DNA of 64,000 nt from Lampris incognitus (taxonomy: Eukaryota > Chordata > Actinopteri > Lampriformes > Lampridae): positions 33,995,423 to 34,059,422 of the forward strand of contig NC_079223.1 of the NCBI RefSeq assembly GCF_029633865.1, given 5' to 3'. Of the stretch, positions 1 through 11,417 are shown piece after piece; within the stretch, counting starts at the first letter, position 1, and every line of letters begins with the position of its first letter. The position numbers were made by a program, and so were the translations under genes. The notes under the pieces were generated by a model that saw nothing but the letters and a program-made list of their open reading frames with translations, had not been told where the DNA came from and searched no databases.

Positions 1-256
1 TTAAGGTACGGTAGAAATGTTGATCACTATACAAATATGTTCGCTGGCTCAAAACCTATTGAACCTCCATGTTCTCACTATGGACACGAGCAAGAAATGT
101 AGACCCGAGTCCCTTGGAAAATGTGACTGAAAGAAAGGTCACCCTTTCCATCTGTTCCTACGCTGGATACAGTCATTAAAATGGTCTACTGTGGTATATC
201 AGCTACAACCGTTAACCACAGGTGTGCGTGTGTGCGTGTGCGTGCATGTGTGTTCT

Positions 257-430
257 TCTCCTGGATTGCAACCTTGCCGTGGTGGAGAAGCTTGCATGTA
301 ATAATGATCCCAAGAGCGATGCCGTCCGTAGCTTGGCTCCTGGTAGGGCCGCCCAAGGCAGACAGGTCAAGGAGGAGGTTCAAGACGAAGCGCGATCCAA
401 CAAAGACTTTGCAACAGCTTGGTCTGTGTT
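257..430 (+). repeat. Dispersed repeat fragment, possible LINE 5' region
   Basis: A GC-richer block reading from 'ccttgccgtggtggagaag' to 'caacaaagactttg' stands out from the AT-rich flanks. From memory it resembles a block that recurs in fish genomes. It has no open frame with a recognisable domain. It lies upstream of two LINE-tail-like copies (898-1260 and 1457-1625), so it could be the other end of the same degraded element, but this is inference. Confidence 0.3.
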
Positions 431-897
431 TCTTGGTTCAAGAAGAGGAAAACGAGTCAAAAACTCACAGCCACGCAGATACCGGGATTTTCACAGTGCT
501 CGTCGTTTATGGCTGTTACTCACATGATCCCTACTGAGCCCGGTTACATGACTACTATTGTAACATATATGGTGACTAGAGGCCACACGTAACCAAAACG
601 ATATTCTAGAGTCAAGAGGCAAAAAGAAACACAGGAGATAAATAACATGCGTCCATTCACAGCATGCGAGCCGCTCAACTCACTCAAAGAATTCAAGGCG
701 TTATCTGATGACGTTGCTTCTCTTGTATCTCGGCAAGTATGTCTTACAGAATTTCCCCTGTTACAACCTCAACGGCGGAACTGGTGGAAGACGTCTCCAG
801 GTCACAATGGCAGTGAAGGCAGATGAAGGCTGCAACAGAGGGTGGTCCCCGGTCATCTTGGTTCTCCATGCCATTAGACTCTGGCCACCCCCTGCCA
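431..897. other. No gene seen
   Basis: Unique-looking sequence without a supported coding region. The short open frames here lack any recognisable motif. Confidence 0.4.
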
Positions 898-1260
898 AGG
901 ACCGTGTGGTGGCTGCAGGCGCATCAGCCTGTCCACATAAAAAGCTGTCACGTGCAGGCGTCCCCCCGCAAGGATACCCACAAGGAACTAGAGCAGGGGT
1001 GGGCAATCTTATCCAGAAAGGCCCATGTGAGCGAAGTTTTTTGTTCCAACCAAAAAATTACACACCTGTGTCTCCTGATCAAGTTCCTTAGCAAAGACTC
1101 TACTGGTTGATTAGTGGGATCAGGTGTGTAACTGTTTGTTTGGGACAAAAACCTTCCCCCACACCGGCCCTTTCTGGATAAGATTGCCCACCCCTGAACT
1201 AGAAGGAAGCAAGTCATACTCGACCATGAGTGACCACTGATGATGATGATGATGATGAAG
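898..1260 (+). repeat. LINE-3'-end-like repeat copy 1, split by a hAT MITE
   Basis: The copy comprises 898-993 plus 1197-1260. It carries the block 'gtggtggctgcaggcgcatc' and ends in 'catactcgaccatgagtgac' followed by a (GAT)n tail. A second copy at 1457-1625 has the same order of blocks. The text is compatible with the Cys-rich 3' end seen in some fish LINEs (pattern C..C..RI.L...C), but frame breaks make this uncertain. The MITE at 994-1196 interrupts it. Confidence 0.45.
994..1196. mobile_element. hAT-type MITE with TIRs and 8-bp target duplication
   Basis: A 203-bp non-autonomous element. Its ends are inverted copies: CAGGGGTGGGCAATCTTATC at the left and the complement ending in GCCCACCCCTG at the right; the match runs about 30 bp inward. 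It is flanked by aactagag (986-993) and aactagaa (1197-1204), an 8-bp duplication with one mismatch, as expected for hAT. The CAGGGGTGGGCAA terminus is typical of Charlie-like hAT elements. It has no coding capacity. Confidence 0.9.
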
Positions 1261-1456
1261 AAAGCAACACTTCTGTGGACTCTTATTAGAATAAGTTCTC
1301 CCTGTTGCATGCAGAAGTGTGTCTATAGGTTGCTTGTCTTTACATGTAAGACGTCTTTGTTTTTCTGAACTATAAGACACTGATCGCTCTCCTCGTGGAG
1401 AGACGTTTCCCTTTGACTTCTGTGTCGGGGTGTTTCTCTCCAATATTTTATATCCA

Positions 1457-1622
1457 ATGTGGTGGCTGCAGGTGCATCAGCTATCTCCACGTAGAAAGCT
1501 GCCACGTGCAGGCGTCCTCCCATTACGCGGCTTCAGGATCAGCCTCTACACCCACCTGAGGACCCAGAGGGAGGACGGTCATACTCGACCCTGAGTGACC
1601 ACCGATGATGATGATGATGATG

Positions 1623-1625
<3 letters not shown>
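1457..1625 (+). repeat. LINE-3'-end-like repeat copy 2
   Basis: Same blocks as copy 1 (gtggtggctgcaggtgcatc ... catactcgaccctgagtgac) ending in a (GAT)n tail. It is uninterrupted and shows the middle sequence in full. The tail continues into a (GT)n array. Confidence 0.45.

Positions 1626-1667
<42 letters not shown>
1603..1667. repeat. (GAT)n-(GT)n microsatellite
   Basis: Seven or so GAT units run directly into about twenty GT units at the end of the LINE-tail-like repeat. Confidence 0.9.
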
Positions 1668-1669
<2 letters not shown>

Positions 1670-1679
1670 CCTGTGTGTG

Positions 1680-2720
1680 TGAATGACAGACAGCCTTAAA
1701 CCAAGAAGACACCAAAAAAATAGATATTCTTCAACGGGAAAATATGATTACCCAGCTAAAAAAATCCAAATTAACACCAGGCTCTCTGCTTGTACAGTTT
1801 AGATTACCTAAAATCAGCTCAGCAGCTTCAGATATGCCACCATGTCCCCGTCCTGCTGAGAGGCTAATTGGTAATGTGAGGGGGCTGCAAAAAAAGAGAA
1901 GTGGACAGGGGCGGCTGACCTTGACAGGATACGATGACGCTAGGTTCCTCTCACGCAAACACCACAAAGCGGCGTGCACAGCGGTCTGCGTACGTGGGCC
2001 GTGATGCGCTTTCCATTTTAAAAGGACATTAGTGCTGATGGTAATGTTATCTCAGAGGTTTCCAAGGCTCTCTCTCAAGTCCAGCTTCATAGGGCAGCCG
2101 CCAAACAGCATAGTCCATTAGGAAAGCAAACAATGAATATTTTTCATAGGCGAGACAGGCGGAGAGTAAACATGGCCGTGCCACCAGACGTCACCCACGT
2201 GTCACGTGCTACAGTAATGCGTCCTTTCTTTTCATCCAGTTTGGTAGTATGTGAAAAAGGAACAGACATCGTGCTTCCCATAGCACAAAAGGCGATATTT
2301 ACCAAAAGCAGGGGATGGCAAGGCTGCGGATGAAAGAGCGGGGGGGGGGGGTTTCTAGGTGGAGGGGTGATAAGGAGTAAACATCACAAGGGATCCAGAC
2401 ACAAAATCATTAGGAGCCGAATAAAATCACTGCTTGGCATTTAAGCATCAATTACCTCGGACAAAAGGTTAAAATGGATGCAAATGCACGCTATTTTGGA
2501 TGAATGAAACCTTTATTGACCCGGGGGGGGGGGGGGGGGTTTGCTTTGCACAAAGAGCATAAAAGAATATCACAAAAACATCAACAAACATACATGGCAC
2601 ATAATATAAAATAAAGCAGAAGCATTTTTAAAAACATTGTAGAAGGCACCATTTTGGGAAATCAATAAAGGACACATTGAAACACATTGAAACGAAACAC
2701 AATGCATGTGGGAGATTGGT

Positions 2721-2724
<4 letters not shown>
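1680..2724. other. No gene seen; two poly-G tracts
   Basis: Single-copy-looking sequence. It holds an 11-base G run at 2341-2351 and a 17-base G run at 2523-2539. No domain is seen in the short open frames. Confidence 0.4.

Positions 2725-2769
<45 letters not shown>
2725..2769. repeat. (GT)n microsatellite
   Basis: About 22 uninterrupted GT units. Confidence 0.9.
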
Positions 2770-2770
<1 letters not shown>

Positions 2771-4389
2771 CCTGAACAGAAACGCCTGAATAATTTCCTG
2801 TGTTCAGGTGTCCTCGGCTTAGCCGGCTCTGTGTGATTGTGCATGGTTCTGACAGAATGGACAGATGGCCTCAGCACCAGCGTGTGAATCTCACAGAAAA
2901 TAAAAGGGAGCTGGACATGCTAGGCCAGGCTCTTAGCAGAGACGTGAGAAGCTGCAGCGGTTGAGCTCCTCATCTCCACAGTGTCCATATGCCTCGGGGG
3001 GCAGCTGGCCACGGTCGGTAACTGAAGTCACAAACCTGCCAATTTGCGTACTAAGTGTCAACGCAACACTATTGAAACTGTGCTGATTAGTTTATTTAGT
3101 GCACTTTAATTTATTTAATCCTTTAAAGGTCATTTGTTTTCAGGCAGCATGTGTTTTGTGTTTGCATAACACCTTCACAAAGCCACAACCTTCCACATAT
3201 TATGTAACTCAATCACTAAAATATCTTTGCTTTGTAAGGAAGAAAAAAAATGTTGACACTACAATGAATAATGGGGCTTATTTGTCACCTAATACCTGCT
3301 TTCGGGATGCGTCATGCCCTGGTAAAAACAGGCAGCAAGAGACCCATGCAAACAAAACTGCACATCGGCCATTACGAGGCGGTCAATAAAAACTACGAGG
3401 TGAAACGCATTTAGGGGTCCACATCCAGAGTCTCATCGTTCACTTTGCCCCCATGATTTGCCAGGATTCACAGACCAGTCAATACCGGGACCATTAGGCT
3501 TAACAAACCTGCCTGGTCTATAAACCGTCTTCCAGCTCTGCGAAGCAACAGCTGGTCTGGTCAGGAAACAATTTACATCCTTGCCCATAATGGTATGGCT
3601 TTGAGTGGATGGTTCGAGGCATACACATAGCAGGGATTATTCTATTTTGACATGTCTGACAGTGATTGGACATTCATCACAAAGAACACATGATGTCGGA
3701 CGTTAATGCACATGTGTGGATGCAGATAGCAAGCAGCAGGTGACAAACTCACAGCGGTTCCTCTACAATATGCGCATGCATGCATGCATACATGCATGCA
3801 TATATATATATATACATGCATGTGTCAAGCTGTCAGCTAAGACATGACAATAAGCAAATGAAAGCACATAACTATGTTTTTGATAATTAGAAACTCTTTT
3901 TGGGCGTGTTTTTACTGACCACTGTTAACCCACAGACTCTTTTGGGTACAAGCTTGTGTGGCTGCAAGACTGAGATATGAACTGTGAAGGAAATCACAGA
4001 AAAGCTTAATGGAGCACCGTTAGCTTTAGCATAGAAAATGAACATGGACTCGCCGAGTCAATAGCTGTCAATCAAAAGCCGTACTTTTATATTTTGAAAT
4101 ACTTGCAATAGATTACCGGCAATAAACCGATTTAAGAGTTGCGTTAGGAAATAAGAAAATAACAATACTTTTTCCTCAAATAACAGCTTCCATCTAGCGT
4201 ATTACACCGTCCTTTTTTGGTTTGGCAAAGTGCAACCAGTGTTTGCAACCATTGCAAAATAACTACAAATGCACACTTTTGGGTTTGGGTTTTTTTTTTT
4301 TTTTTTTTGCCAGCCAAATTCACAGTTGCTAATACTGCAACACTAGGTTGTTCATTTTAATTATGATTGTCTAGATGTTAGTGGCCAAA
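2770..4389. other. No gene seen
   Basis: AT-rich sequence. A CATG/ATAT low-complexity patch lies near 3775-3820 and a poly-T run near 4290-4308. No conserved coding motif was found on either strand. Confidence 0.4.
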
Positions 4390-4605
4390 AAGAGAAGTTG
4401 ACCACAGACAGCTGTATCAGTTCATCTGGATGTGTTTATTGACAGATACTGTTCATCACTCATCTAAGTGACCTCTTCAGTCTGAACTGCCTGCAGGTGT
4501 CCCCACCCTTATAAACAATACAGTTGCATAACGACCGAAACCAGCAACCCGTTTCATATGCAAATATGGGCGTGACCATTAACTAGCACTACCATGGCCA
4601 TTTGT
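4390..4605 (-). mobile_element. Penelope-like element terminal fragment, copy 1
   Basis: On the minus strand this reads through 'acagttgcataacgaccgaa' in reverse complement, then ttataagggtggggacacctgc, then CTGAAGA (complement of 4474-4480), a short hairpin and gatgaac, ending in 'gtcaataaacacatccagatg'-like text. The same order recurs at 59083-59240 and 62852-63175. From memory this block flanks fish Neptune-like Penelope retroelements. The copy is a fragment without coding sequence. Confidence 0.5.
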
Positions 4606-4911
4606 ACTATTCACAGAGGATTTGGGAATAGCTGCAATCACAGCACTGTAAGGTGGTTGGATTGGTTAATGATTATATAAGGTAACGTCTATATTCTTAA
4701 GTGAACACATCTGACAACTCCACACACTTTCAGTCATTTACAGGAAGTCCAAAACAATTATTCAGTAGTTTATGAGCAAATGAATATACCACAAAAGCCA
4801 TCACCAGCTCACACGCCATATTCAAAAACGAGTTTAAAAGTTCAGATTTACAAATACACTGGTAGTATACAACGGCACACACACGCACACAATATCTGAT
4901 CTTTTACAAAT

Positions 4912-4942
<31 letters not shown>

Positions 4943-5611
4943 CATGCACGCATGCACGCACACACACACATTTCAACAATATTGCATTAGTCTCTTTTGT
5001 GATGGGAAAATGGTTGTCATGACAAATATTCAGCCAGCTCACAGCTTGAAGATGTGAGCTGAATCCCTCTCGCCTGCTGTAAACATACAGTTCAAATACG
5101 GAGATAGCAGATTTCTGGTGGAAACTCGTCATTTCTTGATAGCTTAAAGGGCAGAGATGATCAGCCGCTCTTTCTTCTCTCCTCACACAGTCTGCCCTGT
5201 TGTATTCTGCGGGCATCCTGGTGAGTCTTCAGGATAAAACTGGTTACGCCATTTGCCACAGAAGGAAACAGCTGCATGGTACGACAAAAAGACCAAACAG
5301 CTGCCATTATTATAGTAAGAGTAGACTATAGAAAGGAACTCCTGCCTATTTTCACTGCTGAGGGGACTATAAAATTGATGTTGTGCCCTGTTAAAATGCA
5401 GAAGGAAAATATTCTGTAATTGAGTTTTTCATTTACAACACCTTTATCATGGGTTCAGTGCACACACACACACACACACCATGTAACCCTATACTATTGG
5501 GGACCTCTCATTGACTACATTCATTCCCTAGCCCTTAACCCCAACCTTAACCATACTCATCCACATTAGTTCTTAGGACCAGTGCACCTCGGGGCTGCTG
5601 TCTCAGTCCCC
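4606..5611. other. No gene seen; CA-rich tracts
   Basis: Holds short CA/GCAC arrays at about 4912-4968 and 5461-5479. The opposite-strand open frame over these arrays is a repeat artefact. Confidence 0.4.
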
Positions 5612-6240
5612 TATTGTACAGCGTGTTTACACACGACTGTGTTGCCAAATATGACAACAGCATCATTCAATTCGCAGATGACACCACAGTGATTGGACTA
5701 ATAAGTGACAGTGATGAGAGGGCCTATAGGAGGGAAATGGAAGATTTAACCAATAAAAATTGTTCATTTAACTGACATGTATGTATCACGGTGTGGTTTG
5801 GCAACCTGCCTGCCCAGGGCTGCAGAATGCTTCAGGACTGTAAAGGCAGCAGCAAAAATCACTGGCATGGAACTACCACAACGTCATAATATTTACAAAA
5901 CTTACTGCAAAAGGAAAGCCCAAAACATCATTAAGGACACCAGCCACCCTGCTCATGTTCTGTTCTCACTCCCTCCATCTAAAAGACGTTACCAGACCAT
6001 CAAATCACACACCACCCATCTCAGTAATAGTATCTTTCCACAGAGTCAGGCTGCTGAACAGCTGACACACCCATATGCACCTTACATAGTTGTGTTATAA
6101 TGTATGTTGTGTATATAATGTATTAATTCACTTTGTACATAATCTGTGTAGGTCTGTAGTGTGTGTCCTTGTGTCCCTTGCAGAGAGAGCCAGAGCACAG
6201 GAATTTTCTAATACACTTGACAATAAAGTTGAACTTGAAC
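5612..6240 (+). mobile_element. Degenerate L2/CR1-group LINE fragment, 3' part
   Basis: A plus-strand frame near 5625-5690 reads a reverse-transcriptase catalytic block of the form FADDTT followed by V-I-G-L-I. After an internal deletion come blocks resembling the LINE C-terminal region (for example R.MLQ or ITG.ELP, KA..I.KD.SHP and LFS..PS.KR), then a 3' tail ending gacaataaagttgaacttg. The element is 5'-truncated, internally deleted and frameshifted, so it is a dead copy. The exact clade (L2, Rex1 or CR1) cannot be fixed by eye. Confidence 0.7.
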
Positions 6241-6255
6241 GTGAGCGTGCACACA

Positions 6256-6256
<1 letters not shown>

Positions 6257-6308
<52 letters not shown>
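6257..6308. repeat. (CA)n microsatellite at the LINE 3' end
   Basis: About 26 CA units immediately after the LINE tail. Confidence 0.9.
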
Positions 6309-6311
<3 letters not shown>

Positions 6312-6732
6312 AGCATGTTTCTATTAATGTGTGACTTTGCATAGCTGTTTGGTTTAAAACGTTGCTGTGTGATGTCCTTGCATCTCATTAATTTATGATT
6401 TTAGGCTTTTTGTGAGGTGAATGTGGAGTTAAATTTCACTCTCAAGTGTGGTTAGTGCACTCAGAGGAAATATAAGTGCAAGACAGTATTTGTAACTGAA
6501 CTCATGATAATTGTAATCATAACTGTAATCATAACTGAATTTAGGATAATTGCAACCAAAAGATATTAATCAGAAGTGAACTCAGAACAACTGCAGACAA
6601 AAGAAAGTATAACTTTAATTGTATTCCAAGTCTTGTAACTGAAAGAAAATGATTCACAAGTGTATATCGCATGTCACATATGTGATTTTGCTTTTTGCAC
6701 ATCTCCCCACACATTAAATTTTGCAGGTACAG

Positions 6733-6920
6733 ATGCAATTCACTTTAAATTGAATTTAAAGTGTAATAAAATTCATTTTAAATTCATGGCATCACACTTT
6801 AAATTCACAATATTACACTATAAATTCACAATATTAAACTGTAAATTCATGGTATTATGTCTTAATATATGTCTTAAATTCACTGCGTTACACTTTAAAT
6901 TTGTTGTGTTACACTTTCAG
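6733..6920. repeat. Degenerate AT-rich tandem repeat
   Basis: The phrase 'cactttaaattcatggcat' and variants (cactttaaattcacaatatt, cactataaattcacaatatt) repeat about seven times with a period near 22-27 bases. The long-looking plus-strand open frame here arises from this repeat. Confidence 0.75.
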
Positions 6921-7975
6921 TTCGGTGAATTCCTGGCTGTGCTGGCAGTTTCGGTGGAGGGACCACTTTTGAAACCAGATTGATTTGGATCGAGATAGTT
7001 CTGAGCCAAAGTAGGATGGAGTGATGCTCAATAGCAGGATGACCCAAAGCAGGGCTCCAAACTAACTTTTTCACCACTGTTCCTGAACCGTCCCAAAGTC
7101 AGTGTAAACCATCCCAAATTCTAAATGTTGTCTTTTTACTTAGTTATTGTCATCTATAGTGGCTATTTGCATGAAAATACATGATTCGATTAGGAAATAA
7201 ATGATTGTATTTTTTATTCAATTAATTGCTTTGATTTAAAAAGTCTCAACCTTTGTAACTTTAATTGTGTATTACAAGCTGCTTAGACTTAGTGTTAGTA
7301 AGTTAAACAGGTTATAATTCCCTCTCAAGTGTCTAATGTGGTGCGTTTTGCTTCATAGCCAGAACTTCCTTGCTCCTGTAGGGAAGCAGAAAATAAATTG
7401 ATTTGATTTGGTCAAAAGGCTCCCAGGTGGAAAGATTTCACAAGAGTCATTATGGTATATTATTAGCCCTACTGGAAAAAAGTCACACTAAAACAAATTA
7501 GCCTACACATACGTGTGGTTCATCCAGGATACCAGCTGCTCTAGAGGGCAGGAGAGAGATGTTACCTCGCCAAGCACAGAGCTTCTCTTCACGACTGAGA
7601 GAGTGAAATTAACTGTGTGTGCATGCATGCGTGCGTGCGTGTGTGTGTGTGTTTGGGTGGGGACAACCAGCAGCAGACCGCAGCTCTGCTCTCTGCTATG
7701 CTCACATTTTAGAAAATGTAATTAATATTTTCCTCATTAATGATGCATTATTTCACCACCTGCGACCCATCCGCTATTAATCAGAGCACCTTAGCTTGCC
7801 AGCAGCAAGCAGCTGGCTAGACGGTTTCAAACCAATGACTAATAAGAATACATCCATTTAAATTTGCCCTTATTTTAGACTCGGTGTTTGTAGGCCTACT
7901 CTGGTTCAATGAAAGCGTTGCAGTGCCCTTTTGGTGCTCGATATGCACTTAGTTTAACCAGTGCAACATATTCGT

Positions 7976-8044
7976 GAGGGGTTAGATGGACCAGTGACTG
8001 AGGGGATAGATGGACCAGTGACTGAGGGGATAGATGGACCAGTA
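7976..8044 (+). repeat. 24-bp minisatellite, three units
   Basis: Unit gaggggatagatggaccag plus tgact-type spacer, 24 bases long, present nearly three times with only one or two differences. Confidence 0.85.
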
Positions 8045-8181
8045 CCGCAGATGTATTTCAGGTCTCATGCTGAGTAGCCAGCCAGTAGTGATAGTAACTA
8101 TAGTAACAGCATGAGAAGACACGCACCATTGTAGTCAGTGCACAGTTCAGTTTGTCATTTGCTAAGCAATGGTCTAAAATA

Positions 8182-8546
8182 ACTGGACACGGTGGCCCAG
8201 TGTTTAGCACTGGTGCCTCACAGCAAGAAGGTCCTGGTTTCGAACCCCAAGCTGTCCCAGGTCCTTTCTGTGTGGAGTTTGCATGTTCTCCCCGTGTCTG
8301 CGTGGGTTTTCTCCAGGTGCTCCGGTTTCCTCCCACCATCAAAAAGACATGCATGTTAGGGTTAATAATCCTCTCTGTGTCCCTGAGCAAGGCAATGGAA
8401 AGAAGAACTGGAGTTGGTCCCCGGGTGCTGCAGCTGTGGCTGCTCACTGCTCCTAGCATAGGATGGGTTAAATACAGAGAACAAATTCATTGTAAGAATA
8501 CAATTCCTTGTAAGAATACAATGTCAAAGTGGCTTTCATTTCATTA
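8182..8546 (+). mobile_element. tRNA-headed SINE, tail type 1
   Basis: The head has an A-box-like tggcccagtgttt and a B-box-like ggtttcgaacccc. The body 'gtggagtttgcatgttctcc' follows, then 'gacatgcatgttagggttaa', and the tail 'gatgggttaaatacagagaa' ending in a repeated ttgtaagaatacaa. Related copies are at 19082-21242 (split), 26012-26190 and 28763-29113. The head is derived from a tRNA gene; no protein is encoded. Confidence 0.85.
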
Positions 8547-9683
8547 AACAATTCTATACCAAATCCCTTTCATCCCAGGGAAGATCTCTGTTCATCCCAA
8601 ACACGTTTTCTATAGTCCCCGGGATGATGGGACGCCGTTAGTCTCAAACCCTGACCTGAAGTAAGCTTAAAGGTGGAAAGGGGACAAGAGAGAAGCATTA
8701 AGAGAATATAGGGGGCGATAGACTGGAGGAGGGGTGAGGGAATAGGATCAATGTCACACGTCGTGGGATGGTTAGAGAGGAGCCGCTTGGAAGCTTCAGT
8801 TTCATAGAATGGGGGGCAGGACGTGGTCAAGGTCTCAGGGACAGTGAAAGGAGGTAAGATCGAGGGTGGAGGAGCGAGTCTACCACTGATGACTCAAAGT
8901 GGAGGGCAAACTCATTTGGCGTGAAGGGGGAGGATGAGGGTTGAGGAAGAGTTTGGATTTTAAAATACCAGGTCAATGAGGGAGCCTACCATGCAGGGAT
9001 GAGAATAAAGACTTGTGCAAACTCTTCAGCCTATTTTCTCTCTTTTTTCCAACCCTCTATTTTTTTTCAATAGCCTATCAATGCCGTTTTTCAAATACTC
9101 TTTTGCCTTATGTAGCTGAGGATGCTGTGCCATGTGTCCCAAACCCTGGAGAGAAAGTCTTACGGATCTTTGCGCTACTGAAAGGCTCTTGTTATTTATG
9201 TCACAAGGAAGTCAACAAGACATTGAGATGTGTCCTCCAAGTTAAAACTACATTAGTAAAGGAATTGATGATATATTTGTCAGTTCTTTTGCAGTTTACA
9301 CACATTTTGATTGTGATCTCTTTTGGTTATGGCAAATTTTCATTGGCTCAATTATGACATAAGCTTTGAATCAGGACACTGTGGCCCTGACTCCCGGCTT
9401 TCACCATTTCGTGAATAACGGACATCAGCAAAATCAGGGTAGCAATATGTGAAATGGTTGACTCAAAGCAGTGCCATTTGTGACCTCTTATACGTGTCCC
9501 TGATAATCATATATGAACTCAGACCCACCGGCAATATTTTATGTTTGCTACATGTTTAGAAGCAGTCTGCACTTCAGTGAATTGACAGATGAGATGTTTT
9601 CTTTGAACCTAGCTGACACATATGCAGTCATTTTGAATTATCCTAGAAATCTCTGTAATGAGTTTGTATGTTTGCATGTTGCA
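8547..9683. other. No gene seen
   Basis: Unique-looking sequence. Open frames at 9013-9357 and 9513-9800 have no recognisable domain, and the second runs into SINE sequence. Confidence 0.35.
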
Positions 9684-9796
9684 TGTGGAGTTTGCATGTT
9701 GTCCCCGTGTCTGCGTGGGTTTCCTCCGGGGGCTCCGGTTTCCTCCCACAGTCCAAAGACATGCAGATCAGGTGAATCGGCCATACTAAATTGTCC

Positions 9797-9831
<35 letters not shown>

Positions 9832-9960
9832 CCCTCTGATGGCCTGGTGGCCTGTCCAGTGTGTCTCCCCGCCTGCCGCCCATTGACTGCTGGGATAGGC
9901 TCCAGCATCCCTGCGACCCTGAGAGCAGGATAAGCAGTTTGTATAATGAATGGATGGATG
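9684..9960 (+). mobile_element. SINE, tail type 2, 5'-truncated, with internal (GT)14
   Basis: Starts in the shared body (gtggagtttgcatgttgtcc), passes 'gacatgcagatcaggtgaatc', then a (GT)14 array at 9801-9828, then 'gtctccccgcctgccgccca' and 'gctccagcatccctgcgacc', ending in GGAT repeats. Copies at 15175-15419, 25701-25890 and 48022-48429 share this tail. Confidence 0.85.
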
Positions 9961-10119
9961 GGTCTCCATAATGGGCGTCCGGGTAGCGTAGCAGTCTAGT
10001 CCGTTGCCTACCAACACGGGGATCGCCGGTTCGAATTCCCGTGTTTATCTCCCACTTGGTCAGGCGTCCCTACAGACACAATTAGCCGTGTCTGCGAGTA
10101 GGAAGCCGGATGTGGGTAT

Positions 10120-10319
10120 TGTTATGTATGCACACATCGACAGTGCTGCATTTGATTTGGTGCTGTTCTATTGTGCTGGGATCGATTGGTGATGCCTGCG
10201 GGCTCTGGGTTGTTTGATCGGGTCTGCCTTTGATGCTGTGTCAGTCTAAATAAAGAATGCCACGGAGAGGTTGTGTCGAGCGACAGCGCTGTGTCCTGAC
10301 GTGATTTCTAAACTTAATA
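10120..10319 (+). repeat. 5' LTR of the gypsy element
   Basis: Begins TGTTATGTATGC and ends CTAAACTTAATA. It contains a candidate polyadenylation signal in 'aaataaagaatgcc'. It is about 99% identical to the 3' LTR. Confidence 0.95.
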
Positions 10320-10331
10320 TTGGCGACGAGG

Positions 10332-11417
10332 ATGGCTGATATCTCCCTCCCACCACCTGCCCCCTTCCTGGCATTACCTGGCGAGCCTCCGGTACCATGG
10401 ACTCGCTGGCTACATAGTTTTGAAAATTACATCATCGCCTCAGGGCTCGACGACGTGAGCCAGGCGAGGAAGACGGCTCTGTTGCTACACTGCTTGGGAG
10501 CAGAGGGCCATCGTGTGCTCGGGTCTCTGGGGAACGTCACAAGCTTTGCCGAAGCTGTGGGACTTATGAGCACCCATTTCGCTGCTCCACAGAGTGCCCT
10601 CCTTCGGCGATTTATATTCCGTCAGCGACACCAACTGCCTGGTGAGTCTGTGCGGCAGTACGTAGCTAATTTGCGAGGGCTAGCTAGCTCATGCAAGTTT
10701 GGCGCGCTTCAGGACGAGATGGTTCGCGACCAGCTAATTGAACACACCAACAACGCAAAGGTGCGTGAGACTCTCCTGCTGGAAATAGACGATCTGCTGC
10801 TGTCCAGAGCAATTACCATCGCACTACAGGTTGAGGTAGCAGCTGAGTGTGCTGCTATGCTAAATACACAGCAAGTGGCCACCTCCAGTCAAGCTGCCAA
10901 CGACTCCTCCCTCTACTCACGGCTGCCCCTCGGGACGCAACCCAACCAGAGCGAGGCGGGCGCCGACTCCACTGGGGACGTCTTGCAACTGCAACGACGG
11001 CGTTCTCGGCCCCGCCCTCAACAGTCCTGTGGTAACTGTGGATCTCGGTCTCATGTTTCAAGGGCTCAGAACTGCCCTGCCCGTGGCCAGACATGCCGTA
11101 GCTGCGGTAAGCACAATCACTTTGCCAACGTCTGTCGATCTTCCCCGGCTGGGTCAGAGGGCCACACCCCCCAGTCTTCAACCGCCGTCATTCACAAGGT
11201 GAGCTCTGCGCCAGTGTCATTCAAATCATGCACAGTCAACATTAATGATGTGTGCATTCCCCTGCTGTTGGACACCGGTGCAAGTGTGTCTCTCCTGAAT
11301 GTTGATACCTACAGTCAATTTTTCGGTTCAGCTGTCCTCTGTGGGTATGGTGACTCCAAAATCGATCTGGTTGGCTCTCTCCAACTGACTCCGCTATGGA
11401 ACCAAGCTGGTGCCTAA
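10332..11417 (+). CDS. gag: gag-protease frame of the gypsy element
   Basis: About 361 residues from the ATG that falls at the end of the primer-binding site; an upstream-extended reading from a TTG is unlikely. The N-terminal part is a retrotransposon gag-like helical region (for example WLHSFENYI and RRFIFRQRHQLPGESV). Two CCHC-like zinc knuckles follow around residues 235-275 (CGNCGS...H....C and CRSCGKHNHFANVC). Near residue 310 is an aspartic protease motif LLLDTGAS. The end overlaps the start of the pol frame by a few bases in another frame, as is usual in this family, where translation passes between frames. Confidence 0.9.
   Translation: MADISLPPPAPFLALPGEPPVPWTRWLHSFENYIIASGLDDVSQARKTALLLHCLGAEGHRVLGSLGNVTSFAEAVGLMSTHFAAPQSALLRRFIFRQRHQLPGESVRQYVANLRGLASSCKFGALQDEMVRDQLIEHTNNAKVRETLLLEIDDLLLSRAITIALQVEVAAECAAMLNTQQVATSSQAANDSSLYSRLPLGTQPNQSEAGADSTGDVLQLQRRRSRPRPQQSCGNCGSRSHVSRAQNCPARGQTCRSCGKHNHFANVCRSSPAGSEGHTPQSSTAVIHKVSSAPVSFKSCTVNINDVCIPLLLDTGASVSLLNVDTYSQFFGSAVLCGYGDSKIDLVGSLQLTPLWNQAGA

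Larger units (their letters stand above)
6309..8181. other. No gene seen outside the tandem repeats
   Basis: AT-rich sequence with no supported exon. It contains the AT-rich tandem repeat (6733-6920), a GCAT/GT tract near 7616-7652 and a 24-bp minisatellite at 7976-8044. Confidence 0.4.
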
